Source: Prochlorococcus marinus str. MIT 1214 (GTDB lineage: Bacteria > Cyanobacteriota > Cyanobacteriia > PCC-6307 > Cyanobiaceae). Taken from it: a stretch of 64,000 nucleotides of DNA. Positions within the stretch are counted from its first letter, which is position 1. Each line of letters opens with the position of its first letter. The notes beneath the pieces are model-generated. The model was not told where the DNA came from and made no database searches. It was given only the letters and a program-made list of their open reading frames with translations. Positions 1-8,146 of this stretch are shown one piece after another. A program made the position numbers and the translations under genes. The DNA is taken from assembly GCF_027359355.1 (NCBI RefSeq), contig NZ_CP114777.1:124001-188000 (forward strand), read 5' to 3'.

Positions 1-39
1 TCTTTTCTACGTCAATTAAAAATCTAATCACTCCTAAGT

Positions 40-66
40 GAGCTCTCGTTAAGAGGGCTTTTTTTA
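40..66 (+). terminator. Rho-independent terminator
   Basis: A 7-bp stem (AGCTCTC at 41-47 with GAGGGCT at 53-59, one G-U pair) closes a GTTAA loop and is followed by seven T residues. It probably ends a plus-strand transcript entering from outside the window. Confidence 0.75.
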
Positions 67-119
67 TTGCCCAGTTCAAATCGTCCAAATCTAGTAGTCC
101 ATTTAATTAGTTATTAATC

Positions 120-944
120 ATGAATAAACAACAGCTCCTTGTGGATCTCAAGGAACTTGCTATTCCTCGTCATTCAAAATGGGATCCCCTTGGATTAATG
201 AGTGTTCGTATTTATGTCAAAGACCGCCTTTCCTTTTATGGAGATGTTGTCGAACATTCATTCAAAGAAGGATCAGAAGAAGGTGTTAATTACATTCTCA
301 AATTTCCAGGTCAAAATCCCAATGTTGATCCAATACTCATTGGTGCTCACTATGACGGACCAATTAAATCTCCCGGTGCTGATGACAATGCAAGTGGTTT
401 AGCTGCCTTATTTGCACTGGCTGAGTATTGGACAAATAACCCTCCTATAAGACCGATATGGTTGGTTGCCTTTGATCAGGAGGAATGGGGAATGCTTGGT
501 AGTAAAGCTCTATCCAAAGAGTTAAAAGCAGCTGGTCAAAAGCTGAAGCTAATGGTCAGTCTTGAGATGATTGCTTTTACCTCTAAGGAGCAAAATTATC
601 CATTACCTGCAATGAAAAAACTATTTGGAGAGATAGGTGATTTCATTGCACTAGTAGCCAACACAGGTTGTGCCTTAATGCTTCCTAAGTTGTCATCAAG
701 CATGGGAAAGTATGTCCCAACTAAAGTTCTTCCTGTCCCTTTAAAAGGAGATGTTCTCGCTGATGTACGTCTTAGTGATCACAGCCCTTTTTGGGATCAG
801 GGGTATAACGCAATGATGATTACTGATACTTCATTCCTTAGGAATCCTCACTATCACGAACCTACCGATACTGTTGAAACTCTTGATCTGGAGTTCTTCT
901 ATAAAGTGATTGAAGGACTACTTGAAAGTTTGTCGAGACTTTAA
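120..944 (+). CDS. M28-family zinc aminopeptidase-like protein
   Basis: This 274-residue protein has the M28 metal-binding pattern: His77 and Asp79 in GAHYDG, the Asp88-Asp89 pair in GADDNASG, Glu121-Glu122 in DQEEWGMLGS, and a late His in NPHYHEPTDT. Members bind two zinc ions and release N-terminal residues from peptides; the exact substrate cannot be told. There is no signal peptide, so a cytoplasmic role is likely. The ATG follows a terminator by about 50 bases and the gene appears monocistronic. It lies just before the accessory island. Confidence 0.85.
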   Translation: MNKQQLLVDLKELAIPRHSKWDPLGLMSVRIYVKDRLSFYGDVVEHSFKEGSEEGVNYILKFPGQNPNVDPILIGAHYDGPIKSPGADDNASGLAALFALAEYWTNNPPIRPIWLVAFDQEEWGMLGSKALSKELKAAGQKLKLMVSLEMIAFTSKEQNYPLPAMKKLFGEIGDFIALVANTGCALMLPKLSSSMGKYVPTKVLPVPLKGDVLADVRLSDHSPFWDQGYNAMMITDTSFLRNPHYHEPTDTVETLDLEFFYKVIEGLLESLSRL

Positions 945-1056
945 TTAATAGATTTTCGCTAATTAATAGGAGGGGGTGATTCCCTCAAGCAATCATCAGC
1001 TTGAGCAAGCACAAAAAACTCACTAGCATTTCCGAGATTCTTTTTGCTATGAATGA

Positions 1057-1389
1057 TTATTTGTTTTTTGAATCGTATAGATCCTGCCGAACCATGCAAA
1101 ATGCCATAAACCAACACACCAAAGATTTGGCTAGAATGTATGCCAATATATTTGTATCGCTAGGGTCACCACCAGAGCCACCAGCAAAAATAAATGCACC
1201 TATCGCTCCTAACCACATGAAGTTGGTGAGATACTTTGTCGCTAGGAGTGCACACAAAAAAACAATAGAATTAGGAAAAGTTAAATTTGGAAAGTAGTAG
1301 ACGAGCATTGTCATGATGGTCATGACTAAAGCTGCTCTCAGGACAATCTTTATTTTTGGAAGTTCTAATCTCATAAACTTATTATGCAT
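1057..1389 (-). CDS. Small integral membrane protein
   Basis: This 110-residue protein has about three hydrophobic segments (roughly residues 15-33, 38-68 and 80-98) with a basic N-terminus. I do not recognise a family. An overlapping plus-strand frame (1001-1297) is open, but its product is less protein-like, while the minus frame gives coherent membrane helices. The gene sits at the left edge of the accessory island and is convergent with the M28 peptidase gene. Confidence 0.6.
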   Translation of the reverse strand: MHNKFMRLELPKIKIVLRAALVMTIMTMLVYYFPNLTFPNSIVFLCALLATKYLTNFMWLGAIGAFIFAGGSGGDPSDTNILAYILAKSLVCWFMAFCMVRQDLYDSKNK

Positions 1390-1483
1390 TAAACGTTTTA
1401 TATCCTTTTCTAGCTGAGCTAGTTCAATCAGGGATTAGATAAAAAAGACTGACTAACCCTTATCAATATTGTTTTTACTCAAG

Positions 1484-1500
1484 ATACGTACTATACGTAT
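1484..1500. promoter_or_regulatory. 17-bp perfect inverted repeat
   Basis: ATACGTA and TACGTAT flank a 3-base CTA centre. The symmetry suits a dimeric DNA-binding protein or a small cruciform. It lies upstream of the minus-strand membrane gene that starts at 1389, so it could be an operator for that gene. The regulator is unknown. Confidence 0.4.
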
Positions 1501-1528
1501 TTACTTCGTTAACTGATAAGTAGAAGGA

Positions 1529-1580
1529 TGTGTTTTAGATATGATCTACTTCGCTTCGCTCAGATCATAAGTAAAACATA
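1529..1580. other. Long imperfect hairpin in intergenic DNA
   Basis: TGTTTTA (1531-1537) and ATGATCT (1541-1547) pair with AGATCAT (1562-1568) and TAAAACA (1572-1578). A 3x3 internal loop separates the two 7-bp helices, and the apex is ACTTCGCTTCGCTC. The stretch 1390-1736 has no convincing gene. It holds this hairpin, the inverted repeat at 1484 and the direct repeats at 1631. Confidence 0.5.
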
Positions 1581-1630
1581 GATTTTTTGTCTTATTTAAA
1601 CGTCTAAATTTAACTTCACTTTCCCCTCTC

Positions 1631-1707
1631 CCTGTATACATGGCCTACCGCTGCCTCCCCCTGTATAGGTGGCCTACCGTTACTTTTCCTGTATAGATGG
1701 CCTATTG
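1631..1707. repeat. Three tandem 20-bp direct repeats, 28-29 bp period
   Basis: The copies lie at 1631-1650, 1660-1679 and 1688-1707 with consensus CCTGTATANRTGGCCTAYYG. The spacers are 8-9 bases and unrelated. The core TGGCCTACC resembles the GGTCCTACCA repeats before the integrase gene (6251-6273). Three copies with such short spacers do not make a CRISPR. A protein-binding array, such as recombinase arm sites or an operator, is the more likely reading. Confidence 0.7.
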
Positions 1708-1736
1708 GGTTAAATCTAATTAGAGACTAAGAATTC

Positions 1737-1889
1737 TTAGCTTTCTTCTTCAATAGGGTCCTTTAAAAAAACTTGCGAAGACGTAATAGGAATATCAAGG
1801 ACATCCCACACATCACAATCAACAGCCTGTTCTAAAACATGAATTGAGCTATCAGCATGAACAATTGTTTGAAAACCTGCAGGACCCAA
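1737..1889 (-). pseudogene. Possible 50-residue small protein or remnant
   Basis: Reading from a TTG at 1889, the minus strand encodes GPAGFQTIVHADS, then VLEQAVDCDVWDVLDIPITS and an acidic end (DPIEEES). The composition is protein-like and unlike random AT-rich translation. The frame stays open upstream for about 35 more codons with no ATG, overlapping the 3' end of the next gene. It may be a short gene with a weak start or the 3' remnant of a lost gene. I do not recognise the family. Confidence 0.35.
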
Positions 1890-1918
1890 TAGACGGAATA
1901 GACGTTTTACTTCTATAA

Positions 1919-2614
1919 CTAATTCCCACCTAGATACCCACCATATGCACCGGATGACGGATAAGAGGTGGAAGCGCTCCCGGCAATTCCTTGAATATTA
2001 GAGGTAGGTAGTTTATAAGTACTTGTTGGACGACTTGGAGAAGAGTTGTTAGAAGTCGGAAGTGAGGGCATGGAATATTGATTAATTACAGTCCTGCTAC
2101 CTCCTCCACTCCTACCAGTGTTGGAAAGTGGATATTGAAAGTATGTAATAGTACCTGATTTAGTTTTTTCAACTATGCCATCCATTTGTGGACAGAACTC
2201 ATCAAGTACTTTTTTTGCTACTCGAGAATATTCTTTTTTATGGACTTTTACATCTATCCAACCCCTTCGATCCCCCTTCCAGTTAACGGTGTAATCCTCA
2301 CAATCGGCATCAACACTCCATTCCATTCTCTGGACTAAGTCATAGATTCGATAATTTAAATAACGGCCATATTCACCTCTAATCTCTTTAGCGACAACAG
2401 CATCAGGATGTACCAAAACATCAGGATGAAAAAATCCCGCCAATCCTCTCGTTCCTTCAGAAGATTTATTAGTTTTACCAATCCTTAGCTCAATACAACC
2501 TTTGTAATCCTTAACGTCTTTACAAGCCTGATGGGCTTTTTTAGAGATTGAATTTTCCGCTAAAGCAGGTGAAGAAAGCGCAAGTATTAACGGTGCAAGA
2601 AGTAAACGGCGCAT
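1919..2614 (-). CDS. Secreted protein of unknown function
   Basis: I chose the internal ATG at 2614 because it yields a clean signal peptide (MRRLLLAPLILALSSPALA, cleavage after ALA); a longer frame reaches 2662. The mature part of about 210 residues begins with a Cys-containing segment (ACKDVKDYKGC), has a basic/aromatic middle, and ends in a low-complexity tail rich in Ser, Pro, Thr and Gly. The product is probably periplasmic or surface exposed. It is divergent from the metallopeptidase at 2686, with about 70 bases of shared promoter. The family is not recognised. Confidence 0.7.
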   Translation of the reverse strand: MRRLLLAPLILALSSPALAENSISKKAHQACKDVKDYKGCIELRIGKTNKSSEGTRGLAGFFHPDVLVHPDAVVAKEIRGEYGRYLNYRIYDLVQRMEWSVDADCEDYTVNWKGDRRGWIDVKVHKKEYSRVAKKVLDEFCPQMDGIVEKTKSGTITYFQYPLSNTGRSGGGSRTVINQYSMPSLPTSNNSSPSRPTSTYKLPTSNIQGIAGSASTSYPSSGAYGGYLGGN

Positions 2615-2685
2615 AAGATAAGTCTGTCGAAGTCGCAGGGCTTGATAGTCCTCACTAAACATTACTAAGAATCTAAATAAACGAA

Positions 2686-3531
2686 ATGAATAGATGGATT
2701 AAGAAAGGAATTGGATTGGCTTTAGTTACTTTTACAGGTGTAATAGGGACTGTCTATTTAAGGAATGCTCAGTTCATAATGCCCAGTGAATACAAAGAGA
2801 TAAAGAGCCTTGTTAATGAATTAGCTGAACATAATGACTTAGGCGATAGAGAGATTACCTTTACTGTCGTTCCAGGTAGTTGGGTTGGTTGGTTCGCTGA
2901 GAATTTAAAACTTTGCAAAGAAGATTCTTGTGGCTTTTATGATGAATTGAATCCTTATAAAAAGTTCAAAGGAGACAAAGCCTATGAGATTAATGAAGCG
3001 ATTAGGCAAGCCTATCTATTTGATGCTGTTCAAGGGAGAAGTCATAGCCATGGAACAATCACTTTAAATCGATCTTCTTTTAGAATTTTTAATTCAAGGC
3101 GAGAATATTTAGGTTGTCTAATTGCTCATGAACTTGTTCACTTCCTTGAAGATCATGTCTTTGAAGATGACAAGTATGTCAGCGAAAACAAGAAAGGATT
3201 AAGTGAAGCCAAGATTGAAGAATTAGAAAATAAACGTAGCCGTGCTTCTGAAATCGAAGCTCATAACAATGCGTCCTTAATGATGAACAATGCTGGCTAT
3301 CCAATCGATTCTTGCTTAGAAGAGTTGAAATTCACTGCAAGACTTTCTGGGCATGGTGCAAACACAGAGCTAGGAGATAGTCATCCAGGTTATGAGGAGT
3401 GGATATCAGAGTTGGAGGATTTTATAGCCAGTCAAAAAGATACTCCGATTGTGAACACATCCAAGACTGCTATTCGTTGGAGATATGATCGTGATTTAAA
3501 TGTGTTGACTTTAATTCCAACTGAACCCTAG
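2686..3531 (+). CDS. Membrane-anchored M48-like zinc metallopeptidase
   Basis: The N-terminus has one hydrophobic anchor (about residues 8-26). The zinc motif HELVH is at residues 148-152. A downstream SEIEAHNNAS...NNAGYP segment (about 188-206) matches the M48 pattern E-A-D-x-x-A...AGY, supplying the third Glu ligand with His in place of the usual Asp. Members cleave proteins in or near membranes, as in HtpX-type quality control, but this copy is not close enough to HtpX to name. Its stop lies 3 bases from the end of the convergent ACP-like gene. Confidence 0.65.
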   Translation: MNRWIKKGIGLALVTFTGVIGTVYLRNAQFIMPSEYKEIKSLVNELAEHNDLGDREITFTVVPGSWVGWFAENLKLCKEDSCGFYDELNPYKKFKGDKAYEINEAIRQAYLFDAVQGRSHSHGTITLNRSSFRIFNSRREYLGCLIAHELVHFLEDHVFEDDKYVSENKKGLSEAKIEELENKRSRASEIEAHNNASLMMNNAGYPIDSCLEELKFTARLSGHGANTELGDSHPGYEEWISELEDFIASQKDTPIVNTSKTAIRWRYDRDLNVLTLIPTEP

Positions 3532-3534
3532 ACG

Positions 3535-4845
3535 TCACAAATTTAATGACTTTGCTTTTGACGATTTATACTCATCTTCACTAATTAATCCTTGGTCGTA
3601 CAAATCTTTTAATTCCTCTAATCTTTCCTTAAGTGTTTGATTCTTATTTTTAGGACCCTCTATTTTTATTTTATTGAAATTTAATATGTTTTTAAATGAG
3701 ATCTTTTTAATAGAAAATAAGAAATAATAGTCAATCCAAAATATTGCTACTGCAAAAATTGAATAGCAGACAACAGACACAAGAATTACATTGTATAAAT
3801 TATAATTTAACAAATTAGATTTCACGAAATCTCTAAGAATGAAAATACCTGCTATTGAGAAATAATTAATAAAAGAATTAAATTCATATGACTCCTCATC
3901 AGCATTATCTGAAAGACAATTCTTTGGATAGCTCAATGTTTGATCATTGATTTCATACCTTTGTCTATAAGTAACAAAGTAGACAGCTAATCCACATATA
4001 CCTTGGAGTATCAACCTTATAATATGGTCTTGACGAAATCCTGGTGGATAAATTAATAAATTAGCGGTAAATATTGTTGCTACAGGTATTAAGGCCAAAG
4101 CTAATGATCGTTGCCTAATTGCGAATACTAATGATGTAAATGGTGATAATGCACCGCAAAGAATAGCGATAAGCCAAGGCTTGCATGTTTGACGTCGCTT
4201 TAGTGATAAATCAGTGGATCCAGATTCTTTCATGTATTCTTCTTTTTGCTCAAGCTTAGAAAGCAAGTCTTTCCCTTGCTTCTTTTTGACCCTTTGTTCT
4301 TCGATATATTTAACTGCATCTTCTACGGTGACAATGTCTACTTCAGACTCTTTTGGTATTTTCATGTCAAACACTTCTTCTAAATCCGTTAGTAGCTCTG
4401 CGAAGTCAAGGCCATCCGCCCCAAGATCATTTTGAAAAGTGGATTCTGGTTTCACATCGTTAATATCAACTTCTAGTCGTTTTGAGACAATACATCTAAC
4501 TTCTTCCATGATTTGTTCAGGCATCACCTTCGCCTTTTCCGACGACTGAAGTTTTTTATTTTCCTCAATTAGTTTTTTCTCCTTCTCGATTTTCTTTCTC
4601 TTTTCATTTTTGATTCTTAACTTCTCTTCTTCTTCAGCTTCTTGTTTTATTGCTTTATTCCTTGCACTTTTCTCAGCTCTCAGCTTCGCAGCGTTTTTTC
4701 TTTCATCTCTCTCTTTCCTTTCCTTCTCTTCCCTTCTTTCCTTATCACCTCTTTGAGAAAAATGTTCTGGTAATTCACCAGGATCAGTCCACCATTTATT
4801 ATCCCTCCAATCACCATATTCTTTTTTATTTTTATCTTTGGTCAT
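3535..4845 (-). CDS. Coiled-coil membrane protein with degenerate ACP domain and SHOCT-like tail
   Basis: Four parts are visible in 436 residues. (1) A highly charged Lys/Glu/Arg coiled coil at about 32-105. (2) An acyl-carrier-protein fold at about 108-185, very close to bacterial ACP (NDLGAD, LEEVFDMKIP, TVEDAVKYIEEQ). (3) Several membrane segments at about 223-375. (4) A C-terminal SHOCT-like helix pair at about 403-436 (LKDLYDQGLISEDEYKSSK). The phosphopantetheine serine of the DSL motif is Gly145 here (DGL), so the domain cannot be loaded in the usual way. It may act as a protein-docking module. The overall architecture is new to me. Confidence 0.75.
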   Translation of the reverse strand: MTKDKNKKEYGDWRDNKWWTDPGELPEHFSQRGDKERREEKERKERDERKNAAKLRAEKSARNKAIKQEAEEEEKLRIKNEKRKKIEKEKKLIEENKKLQSSEKAKVMPEQIMEEVRCIVSKRLEVDINDVKPESTFQNDLGADGLDFAELLTDLEEVFDMKIPKESEVDIVTVEDAVKYIEEQRVKKKQGKDLLSKLEQKEEYMKESGSTDLSLKRRQTCKPWLIAILCGALSPFTSLVFAIRQRSLALALIPVATIFTANLLIYPPGFRQDHIIRLILQGICGLAVYFVTYRQRYEINDQTLSYPKNCLSDNADEESYEFNSFINYFSIAGIFILRDFVKSNLLNYNLYNVILVSVVCYSIFAVAIFWIDYYFLFSIKKISFKNILNFNKIKIEGPKNKNQTLKERLEELKDLYDQGLISEDEYKSSKAKSLNL

Positions 4846-4979
4846 GTTTATCGGTTCTTATTATCTTTATTGATTGCAGTTATCGAACACATTGTGATTG
4901 GAATAATTTTAGCTGACACTAGATTGTCTAGTTTTATCAAAAATCCTATTTCAATAAAGTTTTTAAGGATGATTTTATT

Positions 4980-6248
4980 TTATTTCAGTAACTCCATCGC
5001 TTCTCTTAATTCTTTTGTTGAGGGACGTGTGTACAGACTTACGACTTCACTCATTCCTTCAATCTTGTGACGAGTAATCTCGAAAATAATAAATGGTGTA
5101 ACTCCAGAAAGAGTGAGCTTGGTAACTGCATATCTTCTTAAATCATGACTACGAAGCTTGTATTTGTTGGGGTAGTCAGATACCCAATGAGCTCCCCATG
5201 AATCATTTGTGGCCTTGTATCTGAGAGGCCAAATTGGATCATCAGATTGGTTTATTTCCATATCTTTAATTGCTTCAAAAAGTGCAGAGCTCATAGGCAA
5301 GCTCCTCTCATCTTTAGTCCCTGTCTTGAATTTTCTAATCTGTGTTTCTTTCCTTTGCCCTCCTCTAAGTTTTCCGTAAGTCACAATCTTTTCCCATTGT
5401 TTGAAGTGGATCACCTTCTCTTTTAAATCAATATCGCAATGCCTTAATCCAGCAGCTTCTCCTTGCCTACAACCTGTGTATCTCTGAATTAAAAATTGAA
5501 AGTCCTTGTTCTTTCGATTCGAAGTTGTTTTGGATGCCTTTTTTGTTGCTGCATTGAAGATATCCTTTTCAGGTAGTGGCTTTTTCTCTGCATCAGGCAA
5601 TCGCTTTTTTAGTCCTGCCCAAATATTGGCTTGAATTAAATCATTATCAATTGCCCAATTCCAGAAACCGTTAAAACATCCAATTGCATTTTTAACTGAT
5701 GAAGGTTGCTTGCCTTCATGGAGCATGAACTCCTTGTATTCGATGGCTTTTCTTTTGGTTAAATCTGCTAAGTAATCAGTTTTAGCCCATTCAGCTAAAG
5801 ACTTAAGTCTTGACCTCCAATTGATGATGGTTGATTTACTGACGCCTTCTACTGCAATTCTTCTATTCACCCATTGTTGCCAGGTGCTTTTACCATCTAA
5901 TGACAGCCACAATGCTGCTGTTGCTTGATCTGTTGGATTTCCATGTTTATCCAGTTCAAGTGGATAGGAGCTTTTGATATTTTCTTTCTCTTCTGCAGGC
6001 AATTTGCCAAGAGATTCGTCCCTGTATGCAGTTTCTATTTTCTCAACGAGAGTGAGTGTGTTTAGAGCAGCCCCAAACTCACGTTGAATCTCGGATTCAA
6101 CTTTAGAACGTATTGCTATTGCTGCTTTATGAGTGTTGCCTAGCTTTCTGACAACTTCACTTTTGCTGTACTGAGAACGCAGGGATCTTGGAACTGCAAC
6201 ACCTAAATAATATCCAGTTCTACCTGTCCTTTGAAAAACTCTCGACAA
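4980..6248 (-). CDS. Tyrosine recombinase (integrase)
   Basis: This is a 422-residue site-specific recombinase. Residues 1-65 form an N-terminal domain of the type I know as DUF6538. A SAM-like core-binding domain spans about 120-215. The catalytic domain shows Arg261 (TGCRQGE), His368 and Arg371 (HDLRR), His394 (TRHK) and the nucleophile Tyr406 (SLYTR), so it looks active. Translation starts at TTG because a stop lies three codons upstream and no ATG is near; tandem repeats sit directly before it. It probably mobilised part of the surrounding island. No tRNA target is visible nearby, and its N-terminus recurs on sulfite reductase at 47-49 kb. Confidence 0.9.
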   Translation of the reverse strand: MSRVFQRTGRTGYYLGVAVPRSLRSQYSKSEVVRKLGNTHKAAIAIRSKVESEIQREFGAALNTLTLVEKIETAYRDESLGKLPAEEKENIKSSYPLELDKHGNPTDQATAALWLSLDGKSTWQQWVNRRIAVEGVSKSTIINWRSRLKSLAEWAKTDYLADLTKRKAIEYKEFMLHEGKQPSSVKNAIGCFNGFWNWAIDNDLIQANIWAGLKKRLPDAEKKPLPEKDIFNAATKKASKTTSNRKNKDFQFLIQRYTGCRQGEAAGLRHCDIDLKEKVIHFKQWEKIVTYGKLRGGQRKETQIRKFKTGTKDERSLPMSSALFEAIKDMEINQSDDPIWPLRYKATNDSWGAHWVSDYPNKYKLRSHDLRRYAVTKLTLSGVTPFIIFEITRHKIEGMSEVVSLYTRPSTKELREAMELLK

Positions 6249-6250
6249 AA

Positions 6251-6273
6251 GGTCCTACCAAATGGTCCTACCA
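6251..6273 (-). promoter_or_regulatory. Tandem 10-bp repeats before the integrase start
   Basis: Two perfect copies of GGTCCTACCA (6251-6260 and 6264-6273) with a 13-bp period end 2 bases before the TTG start codon. Read on the gene's strand they give TGGTAGGACC twice, and the AGGA may double as a ribosome binding site. The same arrangement precedes sulfite reductase. The position suggests autoregulation by the integrase, an attachment core, or translational control. Confidence 0.6.
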
Positions 6274-6488
6274 GTACAGCTTGAAATCTAAGTTATGTCA
6301 ATGATATAACTGATTATTTCTTCTTGTGGTTAGTTCAGGTCGATGCTTCTTGGGCCTTACGGCAAAGCGGTACTTACTCTTTAAATTTATGAATTAAATC
6401 ATATGTTAGTTGTGAATATATAAATGATTTAATCCTGATTTCTATGAGGAATCTATTTTTAAGTTTTGGAGAAAATAAACTAATTATT

Positions 6489-6863
6489 TTAAGATGTTAG
6501 CCCTCTAGATTTTCGGACCTTTCGCAGGAGTTCGTGATCTTCTCTTGCTCTTTTATCAAGTATTGCTATGTCTCTTCTAGCTTTTTGATCAACTTTTTGA
6601 ATATCTTCTCTTGCTTTTTGGTCGAGCAGTGCAACATCTTTTCTTGCTCTTTGATCGAGATTCTCAAGGTCTGCTCTAGCTCTTTGATCAGCATTCTCTA
6701 AATCAATTTTGGCTCTTTCTAACATGCTCGTCATTGAGTCGACCATCATTGATAAAGCTGCGGGAACTTGCTTTTCTGAAGTTGAAAAAGGGGACTTTTC
6801 ATTAAGGCTAATACCCGTGTCCGCTTGATTCGAAGCCATGGTTTTCATTAAATAGGCTCGCAT
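6489..6863 (-). CDS. Hendecad-repeat helical protein
   Basis: Residues 51-116 of 124 are six uninterrupted 11-residue repeats with pattern A-[RK]-x-D-[LIV]-x-x-x-D-[QK]-[RK], for example ARADLENLDQR and ARKDVALLDQK. This predicts one long amphipathic, highly charged helix, probably a right-handed coiled coil, of the kind seen in some membrane- or surface-associating proteins. The first 50 residues are polar and Met-rich. There is no signal peptide. ATG codons at residues 1, 6 and 9 are all possible starts. The function is unknown. Confidence 0.75.
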   Translation of the reverse strand: MRAYLMKTMASNQADTGISLNEKSPFSTSEKQVPAALSMMVDSMTSMLERAKIDLENADQRARADLENLDQRARKDVALLDQKAREDIQKVDQKARRDIAILDKRAREDHELLRKVRKSRGLTS

Positions 6864-7151
6864 TAATGTAGAAGCCTTTTTTATCTTCTTATTATCTCTT
6901 TTTATTAGCCCAAAAAATCAAAATCTTCTGAAGGAAAACGAGATGTAATAGAAAGCTGATCATATTGTTAGAAAAGCTCATGTTCCTTCTCCTAAACTCT
7001 TTTCGGTCTTTGTATTAAAGCTAGATTTTTAGAGGAATTGAAAAAGTGAATAAAAAACAAAATTAAGATGAATCTTTGATTGGTAAAATATTTATATACA
7101 TTTAATTAAATCTGAGTAATCTCTTTGATTTTTTTATTTATATTGATGGCT

Positions 7152-7367
7152 TTAACCTTTCGGATAAAGCTTTGCTATTCTTTTCTCTTGACTCTCTTTA
7201 TCTATTTTCTTTCTTTTTTTATCCGTGTATGAATCGTCATTTTCATTAAGCCTAAAAAAGACAAAATAGAACATAACACCAGTGAATATTAATCCTATAA
7301 ATAGTACCCAAAATCCAATAAAACCTGTAGGAGATAAATAGTCAATATCTAAAGAACTAAAGTTCAT
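7152..7367 (-). CDS. Small single-pass membrane protein
   Basis: This 71-residue product has one strong hydrophobic segment (about residues 14-39, GFIGFWVLFIGLIFTGVMFY). A short polar N-terminus precedes it, and a very basic C-terminal tail (DKKRKKIDKESQEKR) probably faces the cytoplasm. No family is recognised. The composition and ATG start make it a likely real gene. Confidence 0.65.
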   Translation of the reverse strand: MNFSSLDIDYLSPTGFIGFWVLFIGLIFTGVMFYFVFFRLNENDDSYTDKKRKKIDKESQEKRIAKLYPKG

Positions 7368-7554
7368 TTCTATAATATAAAGAATCTATACAGATACACT
7401 ATCTATAATAAAAAGAAAATGAAGAAATGCTTTTGTTTTTAAAAACTTAAAGCTGCGGCTTTCAACGAAGCAGTTTATTAGTGATCAATGAGGATTTTTA
7501 CGCATTAACACGTAATAAAAATCAATTAAAATTAAATTCAATATTTTTTTTGAG

Positions 7555-7689
7555 ATGGAAGAAACCCATAACTATGCTATGAACCTTGTCGTTCCTTTGA
7601 TGGGTATAGCCCCGCTGTTAATGCTTTTTATATTGAAAGGAGAGAAAAAGTCAAAAACAAGTAAAAATTGGACTAGGACTACTAATTAG
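7555..7689 (+). CDS. 44-residue membrane microprotein
   Basis: An ATG frame ending in TAG encodes a short polar start (MEETHNYAMN), one hydrophobic helix (LVVPLMGIAPLLMLFIL) and a basic tail (KGEKKSKTSKNW). The layout suits a single-pass small membrane protein. No family is recognised. It is supported by composition and a clean start in an otherwise stop-rich stretch. Confidence 0.5.
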   Translation: MEETHNYAMNLVVPLMGIAPLLMLFILKGEKKSKTSKNWTRTTN

Positions 7690-8032
7690 CGGTATCAAAT
7701 ATATAAGTTTAAATTTTTGATTTAAATTCGTATTATAAACAAAGCACTTAATTGTAAATAGTCAATAATATATTTAAATTTTTTATTTGATTTATTATAT
7801 TTTTAAAATTAATTTTTTTAAGATTAGTTTTAATAGTTTGAAAAATTGAAATAACTATTCAAGCTATATTTTTATCGATTTATCTATTCAGGAATTAAAT
7901 AGTACACATAAACTTCTTACTTGATAATCAATCCAAATTATAAAACTAGGTTTGTACGGTTTTCACACGCACTTTACTTATCTTTTCGCTATATTGTTAT
8001 TCCTTTTTAATTGTTTAAATAAGGTTTTAACT

Positions 8033-8146
8033 ATGATCAAACATAAAAGTCAGCAATTTGCCAAATTTTTTATAAAAGATGTAAAGGTAAAATTACCTAA
8101 ATACAAAAGTAAAGAATCTGCCCTTGATGAATCGAATCTATCATAA
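8033..8146 (+). CDS. Small basic protein, 37 residues, uncertain
   Basis: The ATG at 8033 begins a lysine-rich peptide (MIKHKSQQFAKFFIKDVKVK) with an acidic end (KESALDESNLS). The frame is open upstream to a TTG at 7952, which would add a hydrophobic segment (LFAILLFLFNCL); that longer form of 64 residues is possible. No function can be assigned. Confidence 0.35.
   Translation: MIKHKSQQFAKFFIKDVKVKLPKYKSKESALDESNLS

Noticed and set aside
1001-1297. 98-residue plus-strand frame opposite the membrane gene at 1057-1389
   Set aside because: The product lacks fold-like composition, while the opposite strand gives coherent transmembrane helices.
1631-1707. Possible CRISPR array
   Set aside because: There are only three repeats with 8-9 base spacers, and no cas genes lie in the window.
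6300-6420. Possible tRNA or tmRNA target next to the integrase
   Set aside because: I could not fold a cloverleaf or find a TPsiC-arm motif. The integration target of this recombinase therefore stays unknown.
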